Part shown: one piece after another, positions 1 through 6,716 of the stretch | Layout: every line of letters starts with the position of its first letter | Position numbering within the stretch: position 1 is the first letter of the stretch | DNA from: an uncultured Rhodospirillales bacterium | Lineage (GTDB): Bacteria > Pseudomonadota > Alphaproteobacteria > Acetobacterales > Acetobacteraceae | Assembly: GCA_903932545.1 (NCBI GenBank) | Contig: CAIZGT010000639.1 | Coordinates: 1-8,901 of the forward strand | DNA: 8,901 nt | Direction of reading: 5' to 3' | The notes under the pieces: generated by a model | Database searches by the model: none | Seen by the model: only the letters and a program-made list of their open reading frames with translations | What the model was told of the DNA's origin: nothing | Translations under genes and position numbers: made by a program

Positions 1-1885
1 TCAGCGCATTGAAGATGATCGCTGATAGGATCGCCGATTGTGGCGTGGCAAGGCCCATCACATTCAGCGCCTGCAATTGCGGGTAAAACGCCAGAAACAT
101 CGCCGGGATGATGGCGAAATATTTCGCCACGTCATTGGCGATGCTGAACGTCGTCAGTGCCCCGCGCGTCATCAGCAATTGTTTGCCGATTTCAACAATC
201 TCGATCAGCTTGGTCGGGTCGCTGTCCAGATCGACCATGTTGCCGGCTTCGCGCGCGGCCATCGTGCCGGTGTTCATCGCAACCCCAACATCTGCCTGCG
301 CCAAGGCAGGGGCGTCGTTGGTGCCGTCACCGCACATCGCAACCAGTTTGCCTTGCGCCTGTTCGCTGCGGATCAAAGCAAGCTTGTCCTCTGGCGTGGC
401 CTGGGCGAGGAAATCGTCCACACCCGCCTCGGCGGCGATTGCGGCTGCTGTGAGTGGGTTATCGCCGGTGATCATCACAGTGCGAATGCCCATGCGGCGC
501 AACTCGGCGAAGCGCTCTTTGATGCCACCCTTGATGATGTCCTTGAGGAAGATCACGCCCAGCACGCGGCTGCCATCAGCCACCGCCAGCGGTGTCCCGC
601 CGCCACGCGCGATGCGGTCGGCGATCGTCTGCAACTCCCGCAATGCTGCTTCAGACGCGGGTTTGCCGGTTGCAGCCCGCACATAGGCAAGCACAGAGTC
701 GACCGCACCCTTGCGGATCAAACGACCGTCCACATCCACCCCGCTCATCCGCGTCTGCGCAGTGAATGGAATGAAGGTTGCAGCCAGCCCCGCCATATCT
801 CGCTCGCGCAGGCCGTGCTTTTCTTTGGCCAGCACAACGATGGAGCGGCCCTCTGGCGTCTCGTCCGACAATGACGAGAGCTGTGCCGCATCGGCCAACT
901 CCTCAGCTGTGACACCCGATACCGGCAGAAATTCCGCCGCCTGACGGTTGCCGAGCGTGATCGTGCCGGTTTTGTCGAGCAACAGCGTGTCCACATCACC
1001 TGCCGCCTCCACCGCACGGCCAGACATTGCGAGCACGTTGAAGCGAACCAGACGATCCATCCCGGCAATGCCGATAGCAGAAAGCAATGCGCCGATGGTG
1101 GTGGGGATCAACGTCACGAACAGCGCCACCAGCACCAGCACCGGAATGGCACCACCCGCATAGGTCGCAAAGCTCGGCAAGGTCGCCACCGCCAGGATGA
1201 AGATCAGCGTGAGGCCCGCCAACAGAATATTGAGCGCGATCTCGTTTGGCGTTTTCTGGCGAGACGCGCCTTCCACCAGCGCGATCATCCGGTCGATGAA
1301 CGTGTTGCCCTGGGCAGCGGTGATGCGGATCTTTAACCAGTCGGATGCAACCGTGGTCCCACCCGTCACCGCTGATCGGTCACCGCCACTCTCACGAATG
1401 ACGGGTGCCGATTCGCCGGTGATCGCCGCTTCGTTGACCGAGGCGACGCCTTCGATCACCTCCCCATCGGACGGGATTAACTCACCAGCCTCAACCAACA
1501 CCACATCGCCCACTTTGAGTGCTATGGCCTCAATGTCATCAACGCCACCATCGGCGCGCAAGCGGTGCGCCATCGCTTCGGTACGGGTGCGACGCAAACT
1601 GGCCGCCTGCGCCTTGCCACGGCCTTCGGCGACGGCTTCGGCAAAATTGGCGAAAATCACGGTGAACCAGAGCCAGATATTGATCTGGATCGCGAACCCC
1701 AAATGCGGTGCGCCGGTTGTGATGTCGCGGATCAGCAGGATCGTGGTCAGTGTCGAGACCACCTCCACCACGAACATCACCGGGTTGCGCCACATCTGGC
1801 GTGGGTCAAGTTTGATCAGGGACTGCAGGATGGCCGGGCGCAAAATCGCCGGGTCCAGCAAAGACGTGTTGGTGCGAGCGGACAT
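1..1885 (-). CDS. kdpB: Potassium-transporting P-type ATPase subunit B (partial, C-terminus off window)
   Basis: This is the ATP-hydrolysing subunit of the inner-membrane KdpFABC complex, which pumps K+ inward under potassium limitation. 628 codons are present, read from an ATG at 1883-1885; the E. coli protein has 682 residues, so roughly 55 are missing past position 1. Visible P-type ATPase motifs are TGESAPV at about residue 156 (actuator loop; the Ser of TGES is the known inhibitory phosphorylation site of E. coli KdpB), DKTGT at 962-976 with phospho-acceptor Asp304, MITGDNPLTAAAIAAEAG, and GDGTNDAPAL at about residue 519 (311-331 region). The last visible residues, MGLATPQSAILSAIIFNAL, match the C-terminal membrane region of the family. 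The gene follows kdpA by 13 bases with only a weak ribosome site (AAGG). No internal stop or frameshift was seen in the parts read. Confidence 0.97.
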   Translation of the reverse strand, partial: MSARTNTSLLDPAILRPAILQSLIKLDPRQMWRNPVMFVVEVVSTLTTILLIRDITTGAPHLGFAIQINIWLWFTVIFANFAEAVAEGRGKAQAASLRRTRTEAMAHRLRADGGVDDIEAIALKVGDVVLVEAGELIPSDGEVIEGVASVNEAAITGESAPVIRESGGDRSAVTGGTTVASDWLKIRITAAQGNTFIDRMIALVEGASRQKTPNEIALNILLAGLTLIFILAVATLPSFATYAGGAIPVLVLVALFVTLIPTTIGALLSAIGIAGMDRLVRFNVLAMSGRAVEAAGDVDTLLLDKTGTITLGNRQAAEFLPVSGVTAEELADAAQLSSLSDETPEGRSIVVLAKEKHGLRERDMAGLAATFIPFTAQTRMSGVDVDGRLIRKGAVDSVLAYVRAATGKPASEAALRELQTIADRIARGGGTPLAVADGSRVLGVIFLKDIIKGGIKERFAELRRMGIRTVMITGDNPLTAAAIAAEAGVDDFLAQATPEDKLALIRSEQAQGKLVAMCGDGTNDAPALAQADVGVAMNTGTMAAREAGNMVDLDSDPTKLIEIVEIGKQLLMTRGALTTFSIANDVAKYFAIIPAMFLAFYPQLQALNVMGLATPQSAILSAIIFNAL

Positions 1886-1898
1886 GGAAGGGTCTGCC

Positions 1899-3605
1899 TT
1901 AATAAGTGGTGCCGGCCGCGAGCGCGAAATGCTCAACGATCGGGCCCAGGGCCAAAGCGGGGAAGAAGGTAAGGCCGCCGACGATCAGGATCACGCCGAT
2001 GACCAGACCCACAAACATCGGCCCATCGGTCGGGAACGTGCCGGCAGACGGTGGCACCGTCTTTTTCGCCGCCATCGAGCCTGCAATCGCCAGTGCGGGG
2101 ATGATGACGAAGAAGCGACCGATCATCATGCCGATACCCAACGTCGTGTTCCAGAACATGTTGGCGGTCAGGCCCGCAAAGGCGCTGCCGTTGTTCCCGG
2201 CGGCCGAGACATAAGCATACAGTGCCTCGGAGAAGCCATGCGGCCCGCTGGCAGAAAGCGCCGAAGTGCCAGCATCAACCACCACTGCGATTGCGGTGAA
2301 GCCAAGCATAACCAACGGAAGGCTCAGGATGGCCAACATGGTCATCTTCACCTCACGCGCCTCGATCTTCTTGCCGAGATATTCTGGCGTGCGACCCACC
2401 ATCAGCCCGGCCACGAACACGGCCACGATGGCGAACAGCACAAAACCATACAGGCCCGAGCCCACACCGCCGAAGATGATCTCGCCGAGCATAATGTTGA
2501 GCATCGGGATCATCCCGCCGAGCGGCAGGAAGCTGTCGAACATCGCGTCCACCGCGCCGCATGAAGCGTCGGTGGTTGCGGTGGAGAACAAGGCGGTCTG
2601 GGCAATGCCGAACCGAACTTCCTTGCCTTCCATGTTGCCGAGCGAGCCATCCATGCCCAGCGCGGTCAGCAACGGGTTGGCATGGCCTTCCGACCAGTAG
2701 ATCACGAACACGCCAGCCAGGAACAACAGGCCCATCGCACTAAAGATTGCCCAACCCTGCTTCTCACTGCCGACCATACGGCCGAAAAAATTGGTCAGGC
2801 CAGCGCCGAGGGAGAAGATGAATATCACCTGCAGCAAATTCACCAGCACCGTTGGATTCTCAAACGGATGCGCGGAGTTGGCGTTGAAGAAGCCACCGCC
2901 GTTGGTGCCGAGCATCTTGATCACTTCCTGTGTGGCCACTGGGCCCACAGCGATGGTCTGCTTCACGCCTTCCAGCGTCATCGCGTCCACCGAACCGCCC
3001 AGTGTCTGCGGCACACCCTGCCAGACCAATACCAGCGAGAAAATGATGCACAAAGGCAGCATGCCGTAGAGGATCACGCGGGTGAGATCGACCCAGAAAT
3101 TGCCGATCTGGCTGGACTGCTTGCGCGAGAAACCACGCACGAATGCGAACGCAATGGCAATACCGGCGGCGGCCGAGGTGAAGTTCTGCACCGTGAGTGC
3201 CACCATCTGGCTGAAATAGCTCATGGTGGACTCACCACCATAGGACTGCCAGTTGGTGTTGGTCAGGAACGACACTGCGGTGTTGTAAGCGAGATCAGGC
3301 GTAATCTCGCCCTTCCCGGTGGGATTGAGCGGCAGAAAAACCTGCAGACGCAGAATCGCGTAAACAAACAAGAAGCAGAAGATTTTGAAGACCAGCATGG
3401 CGACCGCATAGGTCGTCCATCGTTGCTCTTGATCGGGCCGCACGCCCGCCAGCCAATAGATGGCGCGCTCAATCGGGCCAAGCACGGGGGTGAGGAAGTT
3501 GCGGGAGCCAGTGGCGATGCTTGTCAGAAAGCCGCCCAATGGCCGGGTGATGGCGATGATAATCGCGCAAAACAGCGCGATCTGGATCCATCCATTCAAG
3601 GTCAT
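1899..3605 (-). CDS. kdpA: Potassium-transporting ATPase subunit A (K+-selective channel-like subunit)
   Basis: This 568-residue integral membrane protein is the K+-binding and selectivity subunit of KdpFABC; the length is normal for the family. It shows the four pore-loop segments of KdpA: TNTNWQSYGGES (residues 115-126), GTNGGGFFNANSAHPFENP (233-251), TTDASCGAVDAM followed by PLGGMIP (344-366), and SAAGNNGSAFAGL (467-479). Hydrophobic helices separate them, starting with an N-terminal segment at about 5-20. The ATG at 3603-3605 is preceded by GAGG, which overlaps the kdpF stop, with an 8-base spacer; this supports the start. It lies between kdpF (10-base gap) and kdpB (13-base gap), so translation of the three is probably linked. 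The gene appears intact. Confidence 0.98.
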   Translation of the reverse strand: MTLNGWIQIALFCAIIIAITRPLGGFLTSIATGSRNFLTPVLGPIERAIYWLAGVRPDQEQRWTTYAVAMLVFKIFCFLFVYAILRLQVFLPLNPTGKGEITPDLAYNTAVSFLTNTNWQSYGGESTMSYFSQMVALTVQNFTSAAAGIAIAFAFVRGFSRKQSSQIGNFWVDLTRVILYGMLPLCIIFSLVLVWQGVPQTLGGSVDAMTLEGVKQTIAVGPVATQEVIKMLGTNGGGFFNANSAHPFENPTVLVNLLQVIFIFSLGAGLTNFFGRMVGSEKQGWAIFSAMGLLFLAGVFVIYWSEGHANPLLTALGMDGSLGNMEGKEVRFGIAQTALFSTATTDASCGAVDAMFDSFLPLGGMIPMLNIMLGEIIFGGVGSGLYGFVLFAIVAVFVAGLMVGRTPEYLGKKIEAREVKMTMLAILSLPLVMLGFTAIAVVVDAGTSALSASGPHGFSEALYAYVSAAGNNGSAFAGLTANMFWNTTLGIGMMIGRFFVIIPALAIAGSMAAKKTVPPSAGTFPTDGPMFVGLVIGVILIVGGLTFFPALALGPIVEHFALAAGTTY

Positions 3606-3615
3606 GGAATATGCC

Positions 3616-3705
3616 TCAGAATTTTTCGGGACGCACGAGGGCGATCACCAGATAGGCAAACAGCCCCACGGTCACGATGGCGCCAAGAACGAGGTCGAAG
3701 GTCAT
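3616..3705 (-). CDS. kdpF: KdpF, small stabilising subunit of the Kdp ATPase (29 aa)
   Basis: A 29-residue single-helix membrane peptide directly upstream of kdpA. It begins MTFDLVLGAIV and ends AYLVIALVRPEKF, with the Y-L-V-x-A-L ending and a short charged tail typical of KdpF. E. coli KdpF is also 29 residues and lies beside KdpA, stabilising the complex in the membrane. The ATG at 3703-3705 follows GAGGGG, which overlaps the stop of the preceding small gene. The gap to kdpA is 10 bases. It is easily missed by gene finders because of its size, but position, length and ending together make the call strong. Confidence 0.93.
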   Translation of the reverse strand: MTFDLVLGAIVTVGLFAYLVIALVRPEKF

Positions 3706-3715
3706 GCCACGCCCC

Positions 3716-3799
3716 TCACAGCTTCGCACAAAGCGAGACAAAGCCTGCGCAGACGAGAAACCCGCCTACCCCAAGCAGAAGAAAAACCAGATCGGACAT
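3716..3799 (-). CDS. Unnamed 27-aa hydrophobic peptide at the head of the kdp operon
   Basis: A short reading frame of 27 residues, 10 bases upstream of kdpF on the same strand. It begins MSDLVFLLLGVGGF and ends FVSLCAKL. It is essentially one membrane helix with one acidic residue near the N-terminus and one lysine at the C-terminus. A clear ribosome site, GGAGA (ending about six bases before the ATG at 3797-3799), precedes it, and its stop overlaps the ribosome site of kdpF. This spacing is what co-translated small genes look like. From memory, similar tiny hydrophobic frames ending in L-C-x-x-L occur before kdpF in other proteobacteria, but I cannot confirm that here. Function is unknown; a structural or regulatory partner of KdpFABC, or simply a leader peptide, are both possible. 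Confidence 0.7.
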   Translation of the reverse strand: MSDLVFLLLGVGGFLVCAGFVSLCAKL

Positions 3800-3844
3800 G
3801 TTGTATCTCCGGATTGAACCGGCGATTGTTGTCCTGCTTGATGC

Positions 3845-3896
3845 ATAGGAATGCGATGCGCCGTGGGGTGGTCGGCTATAGGAATCTCATAGGAAT
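3845..3896. repeat. Three direct copies of ATAGGAAT upstream of the kdp operon
   Basis: The 8-mer ATAGGAAT occurs at 3845-3852, 3878-3885 and 3889-3896 (on the kdp coding strand, ATTCCTAT). Starts are 33 and 11 bases apart, close to whole turns of the helix, so all three copies would face the same side. They lie 46 to 97 bases upstream of the first small gene, where an activator would be expected to bind. They are a candidate operator, possibly for KdpE or another regulator; no regulator gene is in view. A TATAGC in the middle copy (coding strand) could be a -10 box, but I see no matching -35, as is common for activator-dependent promoters. Confidence 0.5.
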
Positions 3897-4030
3897 TCCG
3901 CGATAAATCATCAGGCCAAGCTGCGCACTCACCCCGCCAGCCGCACGCTTCACGCCAATCGCACCGGTCGAACCGCAACCGCGAGCGCGTTGCCAATCGT
4001 ACAAATCTCCACCATCTCTCTGGCCCGACC

Positions 4031-4090
4031 GCCAAGTTTGACCTGCATCTTGCCGACAACTTCTATGCGGTGATTGCGCCATCAGTCTAA
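4031..4090 (+). pseudogene. Possible C-terminal remnant of a TOBE-domain protein
   Basis: Nineteen codons, AKFDLHLADNFYAVIAPSV, then TAA. The pattern resembles the end of TOBE domains (consensus about L-G-L-x-x-G-D-x-V-Y-A-V-I-K-A-S-x-V) found in ModE regulators and ABC transporter ATPases. Codon choice fits the neighbouring genes. The same frame is open further upstream, but that part is rich in His, Arg and Asn and looks non-coding. If this is real, the rest of the gene has been lost or frameshifted. A chance match over 19 residues is quite possible, so this is only a lead. Confidence 0.15.
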
Positions 4091-4232
4091 CGCCGGTGAA
4101 CCGCTCCGACAGCTTAGAAGCCCCGCAGCGGCCCGGCCGATTGGTCAAATTTTACGTATTTCCCGATTCTGTTGAGCCGCGTCGCGCCACCGTAATCTGG
4201 CCTTGACGACCAATGCACAGAACGGATGGCAC

Positions 4233-4439
4233 ATGAATATGTTCAACGGCAAAAAACCACCGCTATTTGGCAACGAAGCCATTGTCTGGGAGCCAATTAT
4301 TCAGGCATGGCGTGATCTTCCAGAAGATGAGGAGTGTGTTCTGGTCAGCGATATCGCCCCAACTGGCTTCTCAGACGCGGATATTGCGAGCAGCGAGCCT
4401 AAATCTCGTGCGCTCAGTTGGGTGTGGCGCAAGGCGTGA
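4233..4439 (+). CDS. Hypothetical small acidic protein (68 aa)
   Basis: I do not recognise this protein. From the ATG at 4233 it has 68 residues. The start MNMFNGKKPPLFG is followed by EAIVWEPIIQAWRDLPEDEE, then a short hydrophobic stretch CVLVSDIAPTGF and the end ALSWVWRKA. It has no signal peptide, no membrane helix and no cysteine pair; it looks like a small soluble acidic protein with several tryptophans. An in-frame TTG at 4203 and a second ATG at 4239 are alternative starts; none has a strong ribosome site (GGATGG lies just before 4233). It precedes the eRF1-like gene on the same strand by about 110 bases, so it may have its own transcript. Confidence 0.45.
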   Translation: MNMFNGKKPPLFGNEAIVWEPIIQAWRDLPEDEECVLVSDIAPTGFSDADIASSEPKSRALSWVWRKA

Positions 4440-4548
4440 GCCTGGCTGAGTAGGTAATTCCCGAGCCTGTCTCTCAGCTGCCGACAAGCACAGATTTGAA
4501 CCGTGCCGCAGACCGATCACCGCAGCGGATCCACCAAAGGGGCGTGCC

Positions 4549-5295
4549 GTGTCTGACCTCAACATTGAAGCCAGTTTTGGCCCGTCCGTTCAGGATCGGG
4601 CAATGCTTTCCACCGTCCATCGCCGTACTCTGGAGGCGTTCTATCGCCATCCGATTGCGCATAATCTGGACCGGATCGACGTGCTCTCGCTGTTTGCCAA
4701 ACTCGGCTCGGTGGAGCACGGCGAGAACAGTGCCGTCACATACACCATTGGCGATGAGCATCACCGCGTGACCAAATCGCGTGGCCATAGCCTGATGACC
4801 GACGAGGTGATGGCCCTGCGCCATTTGCTCACCCGCGCCGGTTGGGGCACCGATGAACACGGATCGCCAAATCCGCCAATGGAAGCTGTGGCGCCGAACA
4901 GTGACTGGCTGGTGGTGCTGGAGGCCACCGAGGCGAGGCTGTTTCACCTCGATCTGCGCGCCAACGACAAGTCTGGCCACACCATCCACGCCCGCAATCC
5001 GCACCGCATTCTGTGCCATTTTTCGCATGCCGAGCAGGGGCGGGATGCGGAAAAGCGGAACACGGAAGAGGCACGCTTTTTCGACGAGATCACCAAAGCC
5101 TTGCTCTCAGGCGGGAAGATCGTGCTGGTTGGCCACGGCGCTGGGCACAGCAACACCACCCAACAATTCAGCAAATATCTCCACACCCATCACCCACTGA
5201 TATTCAAGCGCGTGGTCAATGCGGTTGTCGCCGATATCGGACAGATGACCGACGGCCAGTTGCTTGAACTTGCCCGCACCGCACTGACCGCCTGA
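4549..5295 (+). CDS. HicA-like/bacterial eRF1-like two-domain protein, probable ribosome- or RNA-associated stress factor
   Basis: This 248-residue soluble protein appears to have two domains. Residues about 25-100 (TLEAFYRHPIAHNLDRIDVL ... LRHLLTRAGW) resemble a HicA-type RNA-binding fold. After a Pro/Gly-rich linker (about 101-118), residues 119-245 (WLVVLEATEARLFHLD ... KIVLVGHGAGHSN ... HTHHPLIFKRVVNAVV) resemble the eRF1 domain-3-like family found in bacteria, often annotated as translational machinery protein. The canonical HicA GSHH motif is not obvious, so RNase activity should not be assumed. The GTG at 4549 follows AAGGGG with a seven-base spacer. It sits 28 bases upstream of the dnaJ start, so it probably shares a transcript with the chaperone pair, which fits a protein-synthesis stress role. 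Both domain assignments rest on pattern memory; the exact function is unknown. Confidence 0.72.
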   Translation: MSDLNIEASFGPSVQDRAMLSTVHRRTLEAFYRHPIAHNLDRIDVLSLFAKLGSVEHGENSAVTYTIGDEHHRVTKSRGHSLMTDEVMALRHLLTRAGWGTDEHGSPNPPMEAVAPNSDWLVVLEATEARLFHLDLRANDKSGHTIHARNPHRILCHFSHAEQGRDAEKRNTEEARFFDEITKALLSGGKIVLVGHGAGHSNTTQQFSKYLHTHHPLIFKRVVNAVVADIGQMTDGQLLELARTALTA

Positions 5296-5310
5296 GACTG
5301 CGCTTTGGCT

Positions 5311-5326
5311 GGAGTGACGTAAAATT
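5311..5326 (+). promoter_or_regulatory. Ribosome site GGAG placing an ATT start for dnaJ
   Basis: GGAG at 5311-5314 is followed by nine bases and then ATT at 5324-5326, whose next codons read Ser-Asp. An in-frame TGA at 5315-5317 closes the frame immediately upstream. Between it and the GTG at 5369 there is no in-frame ATG, GTG, TTG or CTG. The spacing is normal for initiation, which is why ATT is chosen. Confidence 0.6.
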
Positions 5327-6283
5327 TCTGACGCAACCAGCCTTGATGATCCCTATCTCACCCTTGGCGTGTCGCGTGACGCGAGCCTTGAGACGATCCG
5401 TCGCACCTACCGCAAATTGGCCAAGTTGCATCACCCCGATCTCAATCCCGGTGACGCAAAGGCTGAAGCGCAGTTCAAGCGCATCGCGGCGGCGCATCAA
5501 TTGCTCAGCGATCCCGACAAGCGCGCCCGCTTTGATCGCGGCGAGATTGACGCGCGCGGCGACGAAAAGCCGCGTCCTTCCTCCTACCGCGATTATGCCG
5601 ACACCGAAGCGGGGCGTCGCTATGCGCCCGGCGGCGCTGGTCGAAGTGACTGGGAGGGCGCTGATCTTAACGATCTCTTTGGCAACATGTTCGGCGACAT
5701 GCCGCCGCCGCGTGGTGCGAGACGTGCTAATCAGCGCGGGCCGGATCAACATTTCACGCTCGCAGCAACCTTCTTGGATGCCGTCAATGGGGCAACCAAG
5801 CGCCTCAATTTGCCCGATGGCCGCGTTTTGGACGTCAAAATTCCCATCGCCACAACCGAAGGCGATGTGTTGCGCCTGCGTGGCCAGGGCGGCGCAGGAC
5901 AAGTCGGCGCAGGAAAAGGCGGCAATGGGGATGCGTTGATTGAAATTCATATCATCGCGCATCCGTTCTTTCGCCGCGAAGGTGCCGATATCCGGTTTGA
6001 GCTGCCGGTTTCGCTGCAAGAAGCCGTGCTTGGCGGCTTCATCGAAGTGCCAACCCCATCCGGCAAGCTGCGCATGCGCATCCCTGCCGCCTCTGACAGC
6101 CAAACCCAGCTGCGCCTGCGTGGGCGGGGCGTGCCCGCGCACGGCACAGCAGAAGCTGGCGACCTGTATGCCATTTTGCGGGTCACACTCGGCAAACCGG
6201 ACGCGGCCTTAGAGGGGTTTTTGCAAACATGGCAGCCGGAGAATGGGACCAACCCTCGTCAAGCGATGGAGGCGCTGCTGTGA
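5324..6283 (+). CDS. cbpA: CbpA-type DnaJ co-chaperone (type II J protein), apparent ATT start
   Basis: A 319-residue Hsp40 that would stimulate DnaK ATPase and deliver unfolded substrates in the cytoplasm. The J domain spans about residues 9-70 (DDPYLTLGV ... HHPDLNPGD; HPD at 37-39). A linker with DLFGNMFGDM (about 115-125) and two C-terminal substrate-binding domains (about 140-305) follow. There are no CxxCxGxG zinc motifs, which makes it CbpA/DjlA-like rather than true DnaJ. The next gene, a CbpM homologue, supports this. The first usual start, GTG at 5369, would delete helix I of the J domain, so an ATT at 5324 behind GGAG is preferred. The hinge between the C-terminal domains holds a 15-base imperfect tandem repeat (5891-5920). 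The family call is firm; the exact start is the uncertain part. Confidence 0.9.
   Translation: MSDATSLDDPYLTLGVSRDASLETIRRTYRKLAKLHHPDLNPGDAKAEAQFKRIAAAHQLLSDPDKRARFDRGEIDARGDEKPRPSSYRDYADTEAGRRYAPGGAGRSDWEGADLNDLFGNMFGDMPPPRGARRANQRGPDQHFTLAATFLDAVNGATKRLNLPDGRVLDVKIPIATTEGDVLRLRGQGGAGQVGAGKGGNGDALIEIHIIAHPFFRREGADIRFELPVSLQEAVLGGFIEVPTPSGKLRMRIPAASDSQTQLRLRGRGVPAHGTAEAGDLYAILRVTLGKPDAALEGFLQTWQPENGTNPRQAMEALL
6268..6282 (+). promoter_or_regulatory. Ribosome site GGAGG for cbpM inside the end of dnaJ
   Basis: GGAGG at 6268-6272 with a seven-base spacer to GTG at 6280. This favours the GTG start overlapping the dnaJ stop (GTGA) over the in-frame ATG at 6229, which lies well inside dnaJ and would add 17 residues of low-complexity sequence before the conserved domain. 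Confidence 0.7.
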
Positions 6284-6618
6284 GTGGCATCGAAACTGTG
6301 GTCGCCCAAGATACCAGCCTCAATGCCCGCGAGGTGCAGCGTTGGATCGACAAAGGCTGGGTTCGGCCGCGCATGCAGGCTGAGATTTATGTGTTTGATG
6401 TCATCGACATCGCACGCATCCGCCTGATCCATGAGTTGAGCTTTGAACTGCGGATTGATGAGCTTGCACTGCCGGTCGTGCTCAATCTTCTGGACCAAAT
6501 CCACGCCCATCGCCGCCGCCTGCACGATCTCAGCGCCGCCATCAACTTGCTTGCGTCACCGGACCTAAAACAGGCTTTGGCGCAACAAATGCTGCGCGGT
6601 CAAAGCGCGGACAGCTAA
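6280..6618 (+). CDS. cbpM: CbpM-like chaperone modulator (MerR-like helix-turn-helix)
   Basis: This 112-residue protein matches the CbpM/YccW-type modulator family in length and placement. In E. coli, CbpM binds the J domain of CbpA and inhibits its co-chaperone activity and DNA binding. The N-terminal part has a MerR-like helix-turn-helix (LNAREVQRWIDKGWVRPR, residues 14-31), followed by YVFDVIDIARIRLIHELSFE (37-56). A C-terminal helix with a basic run (HAHRRRLHDL) follows. The start is GTG at 6280, overlapping the dnaJ stop by four bases, so the partners are translationally coupled. Because the family is defined partly by being next to cbpA, context and sequence agree. Confidence 0.85.
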   Translation: MSGIETVVAQDTSLNAREVQRWIDKGWVRPRMQAEIYVFDVIDIARIRLIHELSFELRIDELALPVVLNLLDQIHAHRRRLHDLSAAINLLASPDLKQALAQQMLRGQSADS

Positions 6619-6716
6619 TCCTTCGCAGCGTCGGTCCGGTGTCGTCAAATGGTCATTTCGCCCCGCGAGCCGACTGGGTTAGACGGGCTCGTGATATTGA
6701 TTTGGGAATTTGAGAG

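Larger units (their letters stand above)
3800..4232. other. Intergenic region between the divergent kdp operon and the plus-strand genes
   Basis: About 430 bases without a confident gene. The left 100 bases contain the leader, the ribosome site and the three ATAGGAAT repeats of the kdp operon. The middle (about 3900-4090) is GC-rich. It shows a 19-codon stretch at 4031-4090 on the plus strand ending in a stop, reading like the end of a TOBE domain (YAVIAPSV), with no intact frame before it. An AT-rich patch at about 4141-4170 (TTGGTC ... GATTCT, 18-base spacer) is a weak candidate promoter for the small gene at 4233. No terminator hairpin, tRNA or other RNA gene was recognised. Confidence 0.5.

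Noticed and set aside
1197..2564. Long plus-strand open frame (455 codons) opposite kdpB and kdpA
   Set aside because: It is antisense to two certain genes, starts inside one and ends inside the other, and its product is low-complexity His/Arg/Ala/Ser-rich with no recognisable motif.
2682..3848. Long plus-strand open frame (388 codons) opposite kdpA and kdpF
   Set aside because: The product is rich in His, Gln and Arg, as expected of the complement of membrane-protein codons, and shows no family features.
3876..4148. Minus-strand frame of 90 codons and a 32-codon frame (3950-4048) in the intergenic region
   Set aside because: No ribosome site and no recognisable family. The short frame looks protein-like, but a competing plus-strand reading of the same bases looks equally good, so neither was called.
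4443..4480. Inverted repeat TGGCTGAG ... CTCAGCTG after the small hypothetical gene
   Set aside because: The loop is about 22 bases, two pairs are G-T, and no T run follows, so it is not a convincing intrinsic terminator.
4147..5327. The 11-mer ACGTAAAATTT present at 5317-5327 and inverted at 4147-4157
   Set aside because: Matching 11-mers are expected several times by chance in a window of this size, and the two sites share no other context.
5216..6142. Minus-strand open frame (308 codons) opposite dnaJ
   Set aside because: It is fully covered by a well-supported DnaJ homologue on the other strand and has no motif of its own.
6666..6691. Inverted repeat CGAGCC ... GGCTCG between cbpM and the phosphatase homologue
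   Set aside because: Six-base stem with a 14-base loop and no T run; too weak for a terminator call.
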